From positions 310,001 to 374,000 of the forward strand of contig NZ_OY761810.1 of NCBI RefSeq assembly GCF_963664915.1: a DNA stretch of 64,000 nt, read 5' to 3'. The first letter of the stretch is position 1; each line of letters starts with the position of its first letter. The notes beneath the pieces were generated by a model. That model saw only the letters and a list, made by a program, of their open reading frames with translations. It ran no database searches and had not been told where the DNA came from. Below, in pieces: positions 23,397-30,314 of the stretch. A program made the translations under genes and the position numbers. Source of the DNA: an uncultured Caproiciproducens sp. GTDB lineage: Bacteria > Bacillota > Clostridia > Oscillospirales > Acutalibacteraceae.

Positions 23397-24830
23397 GTGA
23401 AAATTGCCGCTGCTTATATTCGCGTATCAACCGACGACCAGATGGAATACAGCCCGGACAGCCAGCTCGAAAAGATCCGTGAATATGCAAAGAATAATGA
23501 TATGATCCTTCCGGAAGAATTTGTATTCCGCGAGGATGAGGGCATCAGCGGAAAAAAGGCTGAAAAACGGCCGGAATTTATGCATATGATTGGTACCGCC
23601 AAAAAGAAGCCAAAACCTTTTGATGTGATCATTGTCTGGAAATTCAGCCGCTTTGCCCGTAACCGGCAGGACAGCATCGTGTATAAGTCCATGCTCCGGA
23701 AGCAGTGCGACATTGATATCATATCCGTTACGGAGCAGCTGGGCGACGATAAGATGTCCATCATCGTCGAGGCCATGATCGAGGCCATGGACGAATACTA
23801 CAGCATCAACCTTGCTGAAGAAGTGCGGCGCGGCATGAATGAAAAGGTATCCCGCGGGGAACCGGTAACGGCCCCGGCTTTCGGATACCTCATCAAAGAT
23901 AAAAAGTATTATATTGACCAGGACACCGCTCCGCTAGTGCGTATGATCTACACCGATTATATTGCCGGCATGGGATACCGGGCCATCGCTACGAAACTAA
24001 ACACGATGGGGATCCGAACCAAGCGCGGCGGCCTATGGGAAAACCGCACCGTGGAATATATCCTGCGCAATCCGGTCTACATAGGAAAAATCCGATGGAA
24101 CGCCAAAGGAAAAACACGCCGCAATTTTGATGACCCCAATATCATTTTAATTGATGGTGATCATGAACAACTGATTGATAATTATACATGGCAACTGGCA
24201 CAGGCCCGCCTGCTCGAAAACAAAATGATGTACGGTAAATATGCCGGCCAGAAAAATCCAGCCGCATTCTTGCTGCAAGGGCTGGTGAAATGCAGCAACT
24301 GCGGGAGTACCCTTACCAGAACCGTTGGAACTTCCATGCAATGTCAGGCATACGCGCACGGTAAATGCAATGTATCGCACGGAGTGTCAATCAGCAAACT
24401 GGAAGAAATGGTTTTAACCACTCTCGACATGAACATCAGATATGGTAATATTCCCCTGGTTCAAAAAGCTGTGCCGAAAGTCGAATATGAAGCCGAGGCC
24501 ATCGAAAAGCAGATCCTCCGTGAGAAGCAGAAGCTAATCCGGGTGAAGGAAGCATATGAGAACGGCATCGATTCTCTGGAAGAATATCGAGTAAACAAGC
24601 AGAAGATCACAGAGAGGATTGAGCAGCTGCAGACCGAGAAACCGGTCAGGAAAGTCCCGCCGCAAGATGAGCTGATAAAAAAATTTCGCTCAGCTCACAA
24701 GAATACAGTTAAGCGGCTGCGGGATCCTAAAATCAGTGTGGAAGAAAAGAACGCCCTTCTGAGAACCTTTATCGATAAAGTTGTATTTGACAGAATAAAG
24801 TGTCAGATACAAATTTTTTATTACATCTAA
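23397..24830 (+). CDS. Large serine recombinase (SpoIVCA-like)
   Basis: 477 residues. Resolvase domain: AAYIRVSTDDQ with catalytic Ser11, then EDEGISGKKAEKRP and WKFSRFARN. A recombinase domain (residues 165-265, YRAIATKLNTMGIRTKRGG), a zinc ribbon (CSNCGSTLTRT, then CQAYAHGKCN), and a coiled coil (residues 345-420) follow. These are the parts of large serine integrases. GTG start behind GGAGGTGA. The stop is 17 bp from the right repeat, as usual for an integrase next to its site. By analogy with SpoIVCA it would excise the element in the mother cell. In 23259-23396 GATACAAT resembles a SigE -10 but lacks a good -35. Confidence 0.92.
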   Translation: MKIAAAYIRVSTDDQMEYSPDSQLEKIREYAKNNDMILPEEFVFREDEGISGKKAEKRPEFMHMIGTAKKKPKPFDVIIVWKFSRFARNRQDSIVYKSMLRKQCDIDIISVTEQLGDDKMSIIVEAMIEAMDEYYSINLAEEVRRGMNEKVSRGEPVTAPAFGYLIKDKKYYIDQDTAPLVRMIYTDYIAGMGYRAIATKLNTMGIRTKRGGLWENRTVEYILRNPVYIGKIRWNAKGKTRRNFDDPNIILIDGDHEQLIDNYTWQLAQARLLENKMMYGKYAGQKNPAAFLLQGLVKCSNCGSTLTRTVGTSMQCQAYAHGKCNVSHGVSISKLEEMVLTTLDMNIRYGNIPLVQKAVPKVEYEAEAIEKQILREKQKLIRVKEAYENGIDSLEEYRVNKQKITERIEQLQTEKPVRKVPPQDELIKKFRSAHKNTVKRLRDPKISVEEKNALLRTFIDKVVFDRIKCQIQIFYYI

Positions 24831-24833
24831 TAC

Positions 24834-24859
24834 TATAACAAATTGGTGTATGGTGGTCC
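24834..24859 (+). repeat. Right attachment site (attR): inner arm and core
   Basis: TATAACAAATTG (24834-24845) is the inner arm; the core GTATGGTGGTCC (24848-24859) joins cotJC at its Tyr codon (TAT, 24849). The sequence just right of the core belongs to cotJC. Confidence 0.85.
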
Positions 24860-25367
24860 GGACGGGGAAATAGGAGCTTCCCTGCGCTATTTAAGTCAGC
24901 GCTACAGCATGCCCTATCCGGAGTTGAAGGCTATTCTTACTGATATTGGAACAGAAGAACTCGCCCATTTGGAGATGGTCGGGACAATTGTCCACCAGCT
25001 TACCAGGAATTTAACCGAAGAGCAGATCAGGGAAGGCGGGTTTGCCGCTTACTTTGTAAACCATACCAACGGAGTTTACCCTGCCGATGCAGGAGGAGCC
25101 GCATTCACCGCAGCTTATTTACAAGTTAAGGGCGACCCGATCACTGACATTCATGAGGATTTAGCCGCGGAACAAAAAGCACGAAGCACCTATGATAATA
25201 TCCTGCGCTTTGCAGATGATCCGGATGTCCGTGACCCGATCAAGTTCCTTCGTGAACGTGAAGTCGTGCATTATCAGCGCTTTGGTGAAGGTCTTCGTAT
25301 CATTACCGATCAACTGGATTCAAAAAATTTCTATGCCTTTAATCCGGCATTCGATATAAAAAAATAA
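24849..25367 (+). CDS. cotJC: cotJC 3' segment (manganese catalase core of the spore coat)
   Basis: 172 residues from YGGPDGEIGASLRYLSQRY to the stop. Ligand candidates of the Mn-catalase family are in place when numbered on the joined protein: Glu35 (DGEIGA), Glu65 and His68 (EELAHLEM), and Glu and His in REREVVHYQRF. No start or ribosome site stands in front, so without excision it is silent. After excision it fuses in frame with 16818-16900. CotJC is a catalase-like enzyme protecting the spore or aiding coat formation. A terminator follows 19 bp downstream. Confidence 0.93.
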   Translation, partial: YGGPDGEIGASLRYLSQRYSMPYPELKAILTDIGTEELAHLEMVGTIVHQLTRNLTEEQIREGGFAAYFVNHTNGVYPADAGGAAFTAAYLQVKGDPITDIHEDLAAEQKARSTYDNILRFADDPDVRDPIKFLREREVVHYQRFGEGLRIITDQLDSKNFYAFNPAFDIKK

Positions 25368-25386
25368 AAATTTTCTACAAAATAAG

Positions 25387-25420
25387 GCCTTCTTAACACC
25401 TGTTTGTTAAGAAGGCTTTT
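25387..25420 (+). terminator. Intrinsic terminator of the cotJ operon
   Basis: 12-bp perfect stem GCCTTCTTAACA with a 6-nt loop and TTTT at the 3' side. It lies right after cotJC. Confidence 0.9.
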
Positions 25421-25433
25421 AATAGTATAAAAT

Positions 25434-25452
25434 CCACCAGCTCTGCTGGTGG
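25434..25452. repeat. Short strong hairpin of unknown meaning
   Basis: CCACCAGC-TCT-GCTGGTGG, 8 bp with 3-nt loop, flanked by A-runs. It might end the leftward PTS operon, or be an old IS200/IS605-type end; no transposase is visible. The 25453-25605 stretch holds only short frames without support. Confidence 0.35.
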
Positions 25453-25605
25453 GAAAAAACTTAAGCTATGGACAAAAGTAAATTCCCCGATATATTAAAA
25501 TTACGGTTTGCCAATCGAACGTAAATATCAAGGAGGCCTTTACAATCAAAGATGTACCTTTTTCATCAGAATGCCGTTCACATTCATAATAATGTTTTGA
25601 AATTA

Positions 25606-26298
25606 TCATTTCACCTCTAAAATACGCTTGTCATTTATTGCCTGTTCGACAATATTTTGCCATGACGTGCCCTGTAAATTTTGTTTGGCCAAAGCAAGAA
25701 ATCGATTCATTAATTTATCGTTTTTTTTGTAATAAGCAAGTTTTGCCACCCGATACTGTGTGATTCCTTTCATACAGTTGTCTGTTTGTTGTTCTGAATC
25801 TGCAATCAGCCTGCCGATTAGTTCTGTGTTTCTGTTAATGTAAATTTCAATCAGCAGAGTTGCGTCGTCCATTATCTTCTGATATTTTACTATTTCGGTT
25901 TTTCCGATAAAACGATCTAAGCTTTGATATGAAGCAATCGACTGTTCTTTGTTTTGTGTATCTATATAATAGGATAGTTTTTTCTGAAGATAATCAAGTC
26001 TTTCGGCGGGCTTTAACTTGGCAGAATCAAGACGCCGGATCAAACCGTCGATTTCAACTTCGCTGCCTTTGTACAGCAGTCCTTCCAACTCCAAAAGTAG
26101 GATACTGTTTTTACGAAGGAGAAGAGCAAGATGACTGCTTTGCAGCGCCTCAAAATAAAGTGCGGAGTTATTTTGAATATATAAAATATTTTTTAGTTTT
26201 GCCAATACCCTTTGCCGTAAAACATTGAGTGACAGCAGGATTATAAGAATCAATGTAAAAAGAATGATACCGTATATAGTTTGATTCAAAGCGATCAC
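25606..26298 (-). CDS. Membrane-anchored helical-repeat protein of unknown function
   Basis: 230 residues. One N-terminal membrane helix (IYGIILFTLILIILLSLNVL), then a cytoplasmic all-helical part rich in Leu/Tyr/Lys, with short helices resembling tetratricopeptide repeats (LDYLQKKLSYYIDT, IVKYQKIMDDATLLIEIYI). I recognise no family. It is the last gene of the leftward mannose-type PTS operon, 18 bp after the EIIA gene, so it may help organise the transporter. No signal for export. The start is supported by position only. Confidence 0.65.
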   Translation of the reverse strand: MIALNQTIYGIILFTLILIILLSLNVLRQRVLAKLKNILYIQNNSALYFEALQSSHLALLLRKNSILLLELEGLLYKGSEVEIDGLIRRLDSAKLKPAERLDYLQKKLSYYIDTQNKEQSIASYQSLDRFIGKTEIVKYQKIMDDATLLIEIYINRNTELIGRLIADSEQQTDNCMKGITQYRVAKLAYYKKNDKLMNRFLALAKQNLQGTSWQNIVEQAINDKRILEVK

Positions 26299-26316
26299 CC
26301 CAGATCTATCAATAAT

Positions 26317-26706
26317 TTATTCGTTTTCAGGGAATATCTTTATGGTATCTTTTGCCACGTCTACGGCCATCTTAGCCAGTTTGTTTGCCGACAATTCTAA
26401 ATTATAAACCATTTCTGTATAAGCTGCCGCATTTAATCCGGCTACCGTGCAATAGTCGGAACTTTCCGCGCTTTTTACTGCAGCTAGTCGGAATGGGGAG
26501 CCTCCGGCAAGGTCACAGGCGAACAGAACCTGATTTCCCTCAATTTCTTTTAATACTTCATCAATTTTTTTTTCAAAATCATCCAGATTATCATTTTGAA
26601 AAAAATCGAGATAGTAAAAGCCTTCGGTATCACCGAGAAGCATAGCTAGGTTGTTCTTAACCCCTTGGGCATAACCCCCGTGTCCGAGTACAATTACATT
26701 CGTCAT
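26317..26706 (-). CDS. PTS system mannose-family EIIA component
   Basis: 129 residues. MTNVIVLGHGGYAQG has the phosphorylated His9 of EIIA-Man; FACDLAGGSPFRLAA is the second signature. It accepts phosphate from HPr and passes it to EIIB. In this operon EIIA is a separate short protein, split from EIIB, as in agaF-type systems. It lies after the SIS-domain gene, separated by a hairpin at 26728-26757. AAGGAGAAAT is the ribosome site. Confidence 0.88.
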   Translation of the reverse strand: MTNVIVLGHGGYAQGVKNNLAMLLGDTEGFYYLDFFQNDNLDDFEKKIDEVLKEIEGNQVLFACDLAGGSPFRLAAVKSAESSDYCTVAGLNAAAYTEMVYNLELSANKLAKMAVDVAKDTIKIFPENE

Positions 26707-26727
26707 TTCATTTCTCCTTATTTCATG

Positions 26728-26757
26728 TAAGCCCCTGTCGTAACAGACAGGGGCTTA
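26728..26757 (-). terminator. Intra-operon hairpin between the SIS and EIIA genes
   Basis: TAAGCCCCTGTC/GACAGGGGCTTA, 12 bp, 6-nt loop. The U-run exists only on the plus strand, so on the operon strand it more likely stabilises or partly attenuates the transcript. Confidence 0.5.
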
Positions 26758-26788
26758 TTTTTATACAGTTTAGAAAATCGGATCAAAA

Positions 26789-27547
26789 TCAGTTTCGATT
26801 GTCTCTCACTAATTTGGTGTAATTCGTATACACATCATCGTTGTTTGACTGCGGACACTCAACTACGTTGGGAGACACGAAAATGGACATATTATACCCC
26901 GATTTTTCCAGTAGCAGTGCAGTTTCACTAGCAATGGACTGGGTTACTGTAATCGCAGCGATGGTTGAGCTCGCCCCCACCTTTTGAGCATAACCCGGAA
27001 TTGGAACAAGAGAATCTTCGAGTGGACAGCAGTTGTCAATCAACACATCAGCCAAATCACCCAGTTTTTTGCCCGAAGAATGAGTTGCTTTCGCTTTTTT
27101 GAAGTTTTCGCCGGAAGTTACGACAATCACTTTCATTCCATGATCTTTCGCATACATAGCACACTCAATCGGAGCGGCGTTGAGGCCACCGTGAGAGTAA
27201 ACAATCATGACTTCGCCTTCTTGAAAATTGTAGCTTTGGAGGAAATTTTTAATATAGCCTTCTTGTCTTTCAATCCAAAGAAGTTCGCGAGCACCGCCCG
27301 CTCCGATGACATTATTCCACATCAGGCGAGGATCCATACACGGATGGAATCCGACAACTCCGCCGTATCTCGGGAACATATCTTGTGTTGGAAGTACGGA
27401 ATGGCCACTTCCAAAAAGATGGACTAGCTTACCGGTATGAATTGTATCAGCGCAAAGCTTTGCGGCTGCGCGAATGTTCTCCGTTTGTGTGGCATCAATC
27501 TTTTCGATTACTTTTGTTACTTCTTCTACATACTTTAAATTGTTCAT
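26789..27547 (-). CDS. SIS-domain phosphosugar-binding protein (UPF0309-like)
   Basis: 252 residues. One SIS fold: GKLVHLFGSGHSVLPTQ (sugar-phosphate loop), VMIVYSHGGLNAAPIE and VIVVTSGEN, ending NNDDVYTNYTKL. It matches the UPF0309 type of isomerase-like proteins beside amino-sugar genes. It probably isomerises or deaminates the phosphosugar delivered by this PTS, but the catalytic base cannot be named. ATG 27547 is selected since AAAGGT is 9 bases upstream; the ATG at 27556 abuts that site. It sits between EIID and EIIA. Confidence 0.75.
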   Translation of the reverse strand: MNNLKYVEEVTKVIEKIDATQTENIRAAAKLCADTIHTGKLVHLFGSGHSVLPTQDMFPRYGGVVGFHPCMDPRLMWNNVIGAGGARELLWIERQEGYIKNFLQSYNFQEGEVMIVYSHGGLNAAPIECAMYAKDHGMKVIVVTSGENFKKAKATHSSGKKLGDLADVLIDNCCPLEDSLVPIPGYAQKVGASSTIAAITVTQSIASETALLLEKSGYNMSIFVSPNVVECPQSNNDDVYTNYTKLVRDNRN

Positions 27548-27577
27548 TTTTAACATACCTTTCTAAATAATAAATAT

Positions 27578-28393
27578 TTAAAAAATCCCCAGCAGCACGC
27601 CAATTGCGGCAACAATAAAGATGGCAGCCATGACGAAAATCGGGGACTTTTTTTTCTTGGAAAGTAGCCAATATACAAAGAAAGTCAATGCCAGTGGGAG
27701 GAGATTTGGCATAATGCTATCTAAAATCTTTTGAATTTGAACGGTCATTTTACCGCTTGTAAAGGCCAATTTAGTGGATAAAGAAATGTATCCAGCACCC
27801 AATGCACCCATTACCAATAGACCAAGGATATTCAGAGCCGTGGTAACAATATCAATTGTTCCCTCGCCCATGATCTTATGAATTCCCTCCAGTCCAGTGT
27901 TATAGCCAGCTTTAAACAGAAACCAAGCGTACAAAATAGTGATAACAGGGTAGACAACCATATAGAAAAGTGGCCCGAAGACACCAGCTGCTTGAGTGAT
28001 GCCGATGCTGATTGCCAATAGAATTGGAACGAGCGTACCAGGTATAAGAGTGTCGCCAATACCGGACAGCGGGCCCATTAGGGCGACCTTGATGGTATTG
28101 ATGGTATCGTCGTCAAGATCTGCGCCATTGGCCCTCTGTTCCTCCAGTGCGGCTGTAACTCCGGGAATAATTGAGCCCAACTGCGGCTCAACATTGAACA
28201 ATACTAGATGTCGTTTTAATGCGGATACAGTTTCTTCTTTACTTTCTCCGTATAATTCTTCGATAGCCGGAGTCATTGCCTGTGCAAATGCAATGCCCTG
28301 CATACGCTCCCCGCTTTGGGAACAGCCGTTGAACAGCAACCAGTTCCAAAAAATCTTTTTGAGCGTGGAAGCGCTTAATTTTTTATCAGCCAT
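27578..28393 (-). CDS. PTS system mannose-family EIID component
   Basis: 271 residues. LSASTLKKIFWNWLLFNGCSQSGERMQGIAFAQAM and VEPQLGSIIPGVTAALEEQRANG, then MGPLSGIGDTLIPGTLVPILLAI, are EIID-Man features. With EIIC it forms the membrane channel. ATG 28393 follows GGAGGAAGGAAAC; upstream frame extension has no homology. It overlaps the EIIC gene end by 8 bp. Two to three membrane helices lie near the C-terminus. Confidence 0.88.
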   Translation of the reverse strand: MADKKLSASTLKKIFWNWLLFNGCSQSGERMQGIAFAQAMTPAIEELYGESKEETVSALKRHLVLFNVEPQLGSIIPGVTAALEEQRANGADLDDDTINTIKVALMGPLSGIGDTLIPGTLVPILLAISIGITQAAGVFGPLFYMVVYPVITILYAWFLFKAGYNTGLEGIHKIMGEGTIDIVTTALNILGLLVMGALGAGYISLSTKLAFTSGKMTVQIQKILDSIMPNLLPLALTFFVYWLLSKKKKSPIFVMAAIFIVAAIGVLLGIF

Positions 28394-29165
28394 TGTTTCC
28401 TTCCTCCTTCTTTGCGAACCCAGAAGCAATTTTGTAGTAGAATATAGCAATTACGGTACCGATGATGGCAATTGCTATAATTGGAAGCTTTAAGTAGGTA
28501 ACAAGAACAAATCCGACGATAAACAGGCCGATGAAGCTTTTATCCTTGACAATCATGTTTAACAATAGCCCAATTCCGAGTGCGGGAAGCATGCCGGAAA
28601 CAACGGTAAGATAGGATTGAATTCCAGCAGGAATAGAAGAAATAAATCCTTCTAACATGGTACTGCCAAAGAACAGAATTAAGAAAGCAGGAATAAAACG
28701 GCAAATGAAGTTGAGCACTTGGCCGCCGCCGACATTACAAAGTTTCATACCCTTGAGGTTTCCCTCTTCGGCATATTTATCTGCGCGGTGTACGAAAACA
28801 ACATTCAATACCCAAGTAAGATTCCAGAGAAGAACGCCGATCATTGCAACAGGGACTGCAAGTGTGGCCGCAATAGAGGAATTAGCCTTTGCCATAATAA
28901 TCAGTGCCGGTACAAGGTATCCAGCATAGTTCACATCAAAAGGCAGAACCGCGCCAGGGGTGATAACTCCTATGTACATAGCCTGAAGTGTAATACCGAT
29001 CGCAAGTGCGGTTGGTACATCTCCCAGAATTAAACCAACGATTAAAGAAGCAACCAGTGGCCTGCCCAGTGTGTACCATCCGCCTGTTAAACCGACTATC
29101 CATGGGGAACCGATGGAACCGAGATAGGCAAAGAGAGCAATTAAAATAATTTGAAATATATGCAT
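28386..29165 (-). CDS. PTS system mannose-family EIIC component
   Basis: 259 residues, strongly hydrophobic. GGWYTLGRPLVASLIVGLILGDVPTALAIGITLQAMYIG and PGAVLPFDVNYAGYL are EIIC-Man hallmarks. It translocates the sugar while EIIB phosphorylates it. The next gene (EIID) overlaps its end. It lies 50 bp after EIIB. The exact sugar is unknown; an amino sugar is suggested by the SIS-domain partner. Confidence 0.88.
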   Translation of the reverse strand: MHIFQIILIALFAYLGSIGSPWIVGLTGGWYTLGRPLVASLIVGLILGDVPTALAIGITLQAMYIGVITPGAVLPFDVNYAGYLVPALIIMAKANSSIAATLAVPVAMIGVLLWNLTWVLNVVFVHRADKYAEEGNLKGMKLCNVGGGQVLNFICRFIPAFLILFFGSTMLEGFISSIPAGIQSYLTVVSGMLPALGIGLLLNMIVKDKSFIGLFIVGFVLVTYLKLPIIAIAIIGTVIAIFYYKIASGFAKKEEGNNG

Positions 29166-29215
29166 TTACTAACCCTTCCTTCAATTTTTATGTTAATAAA
29201 GTAAAGCCACCTTTG

Positions 29216-29707
29216 TTAATGTTTGCTTTTCATAAATCCCTCCCAACTTTTCTCTGAACTTGTTGGAACTGTTCTAAATATTACTTTCATGCCGCCTTGG
29301 GAAAATGCGTTGAGCACTTCAACATCCTTTTCCGTCAGGAAAAAGATTGAAGTACCGGAACTGGCTTCATACTTACTATCCGGCTTTTTGGCCACATTGC
29401 CAATGATAATCATTTCAGCTCCTTTTAACTCTTCACGTAATTCTTCCAACTTTTCAGGAAAGCGAAGAATCACCAGGCGGTTGCCAGAAGTTTCTTGATT
29501 TAACTTTTCTTTTGCCTCTGCGATTGTAATTATGCTGCATTGATACTTTTTAGGAACTGACATCGTCATGATTTGTTTTAGCATCTGATTATTGGCTGTT
29601 TTATCATCGATTCCAACAATCTCGGTAACGTCAAGATAATTGCACCAAGCAGCCATGATCTGGCCATGAATTAGGCGATCATCAATTCTTACATAAACTT
29701 TTCCCAT
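29216..29707 (-). CDS. PTS system mannose-family EIIB component
   Basis: 163 residues. MGKVYVRIDDRLIHGQIMAAWC contains the phospho-His14 in the invariant RIDDRLIHGQ. It passes phosphate from EIIA to the sugar at EIIC/EIID. First gene of the leftward operon EIIB-EIIC-EIID-SIS-EIIA-unknown. A promoter candidate starts about 84 bp upstream, and a 36-bp palindrome lies beyond it. Confidence 0.9.
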   Translation of the reverse strand: MGKVYVRIDDRLIHGQIMAAWCNYLDVTEIVGIDDKTANNQMLKQIMTMSVPKKYQCSIITIAEAKEKLNQETSGNRLVILRFPEKLEELREELKGAEMIIIGNVAKKPDSKYEASSGTSIFFLTEKDVEVLNAFSQGGMKVIFRTVPTSSEKSWEGFMKSKH

Positions 29708-29790
29708 AGTTATGCTTCTCCTCTTCTTTTTATTTAAGTTGTATCGAAATTCAAATTTTAGTAGATGTGTATTGTTTGTTATGCCTATAC

Positions 29791-29818
29791 ATTATCATAA
29801 AGATCATGCGACTTTCAA
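29791..29818 (-). promoter_or_regulatory. Predicted promoter of the PTS operon
   Basis: On the minus strand TTGAAA (29813-29818), 16 bp, GATAAT (29791-29796). Spacing is one base short of ideal. Confidence 0.5.
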
Positions 29819-29846
29819 CTAATTACCGTTTTTGGGCAAAAATTAT

Positions 29847-29882
29847 TATACTCGCCAATGTATGCATACATTGGCGAGTATA
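29847..29882. promoter_or_regulatory. 36-bp perfect palindrome between the divergent PTS units
   Basis: Half-site TATACTCGCCAATGTATG at 29847-29864 is exactly mirrored in 29865-29882, with no central gap. It lies upstream of both promoters. It resembles a dimeric or tetrameric operator, perhaps of the RpiR protein encoded at 32071. Confidence 0.7.
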
Positions 29883-29938
29883 TCTTATCGCAGAATATAA
29901 TACTGTCAATATTTTATAAAATCCGTAAAAAAGCCACC

Positions 29939-29967
29939 TTGAAGCTCTGTTTCATGTATAGTATAGA
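29939..29967 (+). promoter_or_regulatory. Predicted promoter of the HPr-EI genes
   Basis: TTGAAG (29939-29944), 17 bp, TATAGA (29962-29967). It lies 40 bp before the HPr start and is suitably spaced from the palindrome for activation or repression. Confidence 0.6.
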
Positions 29968-30006
29968 AAACAACACAAAATTCGATTATTTATGGAGGAA
30001 TTATTC

Positions 30007-30264
30007 ATGAGCAGTTTTGTTTATTTGGTTCAGGAACCAATGGGACTGCACGCCAGACCCGTTGGTATGCTGGTAAAACAATTAAAAAATTATGCATGTG
30101 ATATTCAAGTCATTTGTGGGAAACGACAGGCGGATGCAAAGCGACTTTTTGCGGTGATGGGAATGGCCGTGAAATGCGGCGAAACCGTCACCGTTGTCTT
30201 TACAGGCGAGGATGAACAGGAGGCTTACAAGGAAACGAAGATTTTCTTTGAGAAGAATTTTTAA
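30007..30264 (+). CDS. HPr-like phosphocarrier protein
   Basis: 85 residues. QEPMGLHARPVG puts the catalytic His at position 15, as in HPr. However, the place of Ser46 (normally K-S-I/M) holds KRLF, so Arg46 replaces the serine used by HPr kinase for carbon control. This copy can carry phosphate but should not signal to CcpA. ATG 30007 follows GGAGGAATTATTC; the upstream ATG at 29992 overlaps it. It begins an operon with Enzyme I, opposite to the PTS genes, and likely serves that transporter. Confidence 0.85.
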   Translation: MSSFVYLVQEPMGLHARPVGMLVKQLKNYACDIQVICGKRQADAKRLFAVMGMAVKCGETVTVVFTGEDEQEAYKETKIFFEKNF

Positions 30265-30314
30265 ATAATATGTCTTTTTTACCGTATTATTATAAGAAGA
30301 GAAGTGCACTACTT

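Larger units (their letters stand above)
16901..24859 (+). mobile_element. skin-like intervening element inside cotJC
   Basis: Bounded by a 12-bp direct repeat (16901-16912 and 24848-24859); unit length 7,947 bp. It carries, left to right, a small membrane ORF, agr-type regulator, kinase, AgrD and AgrB, a 64-residue unknown, AraC/GyrI-like regulator, FlxA-like coiled coil, a short leftward unknown, XRE repressor, small membrane protein, and a large serine recombinase whose stop lies 17 bp before the right repeat. Excision at the repeat fuses cotJC in frame. No phage structural, replication or packaging gene is present, and no transposase. The left half is visibly richer in A/T than the chromosome around it, as is common for acquired DNA. 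Excision by the mother cell is inferred from skin precedents, not shown. Confidence 0.9.

Noticed and set aside
16901-24859. Ordinary prophage
   Set aside because: No capsid, tail, terminase, portal or replication gene is seen; only recombinase, repressor and cargo are present, and the site lies inside a sporulation gene with exact repair.
25434-25605. IS200/IS605 insertion remnant
   Set aside because: One strong hairpin recalls such ends, but no transposase fragment or second end can be shown.
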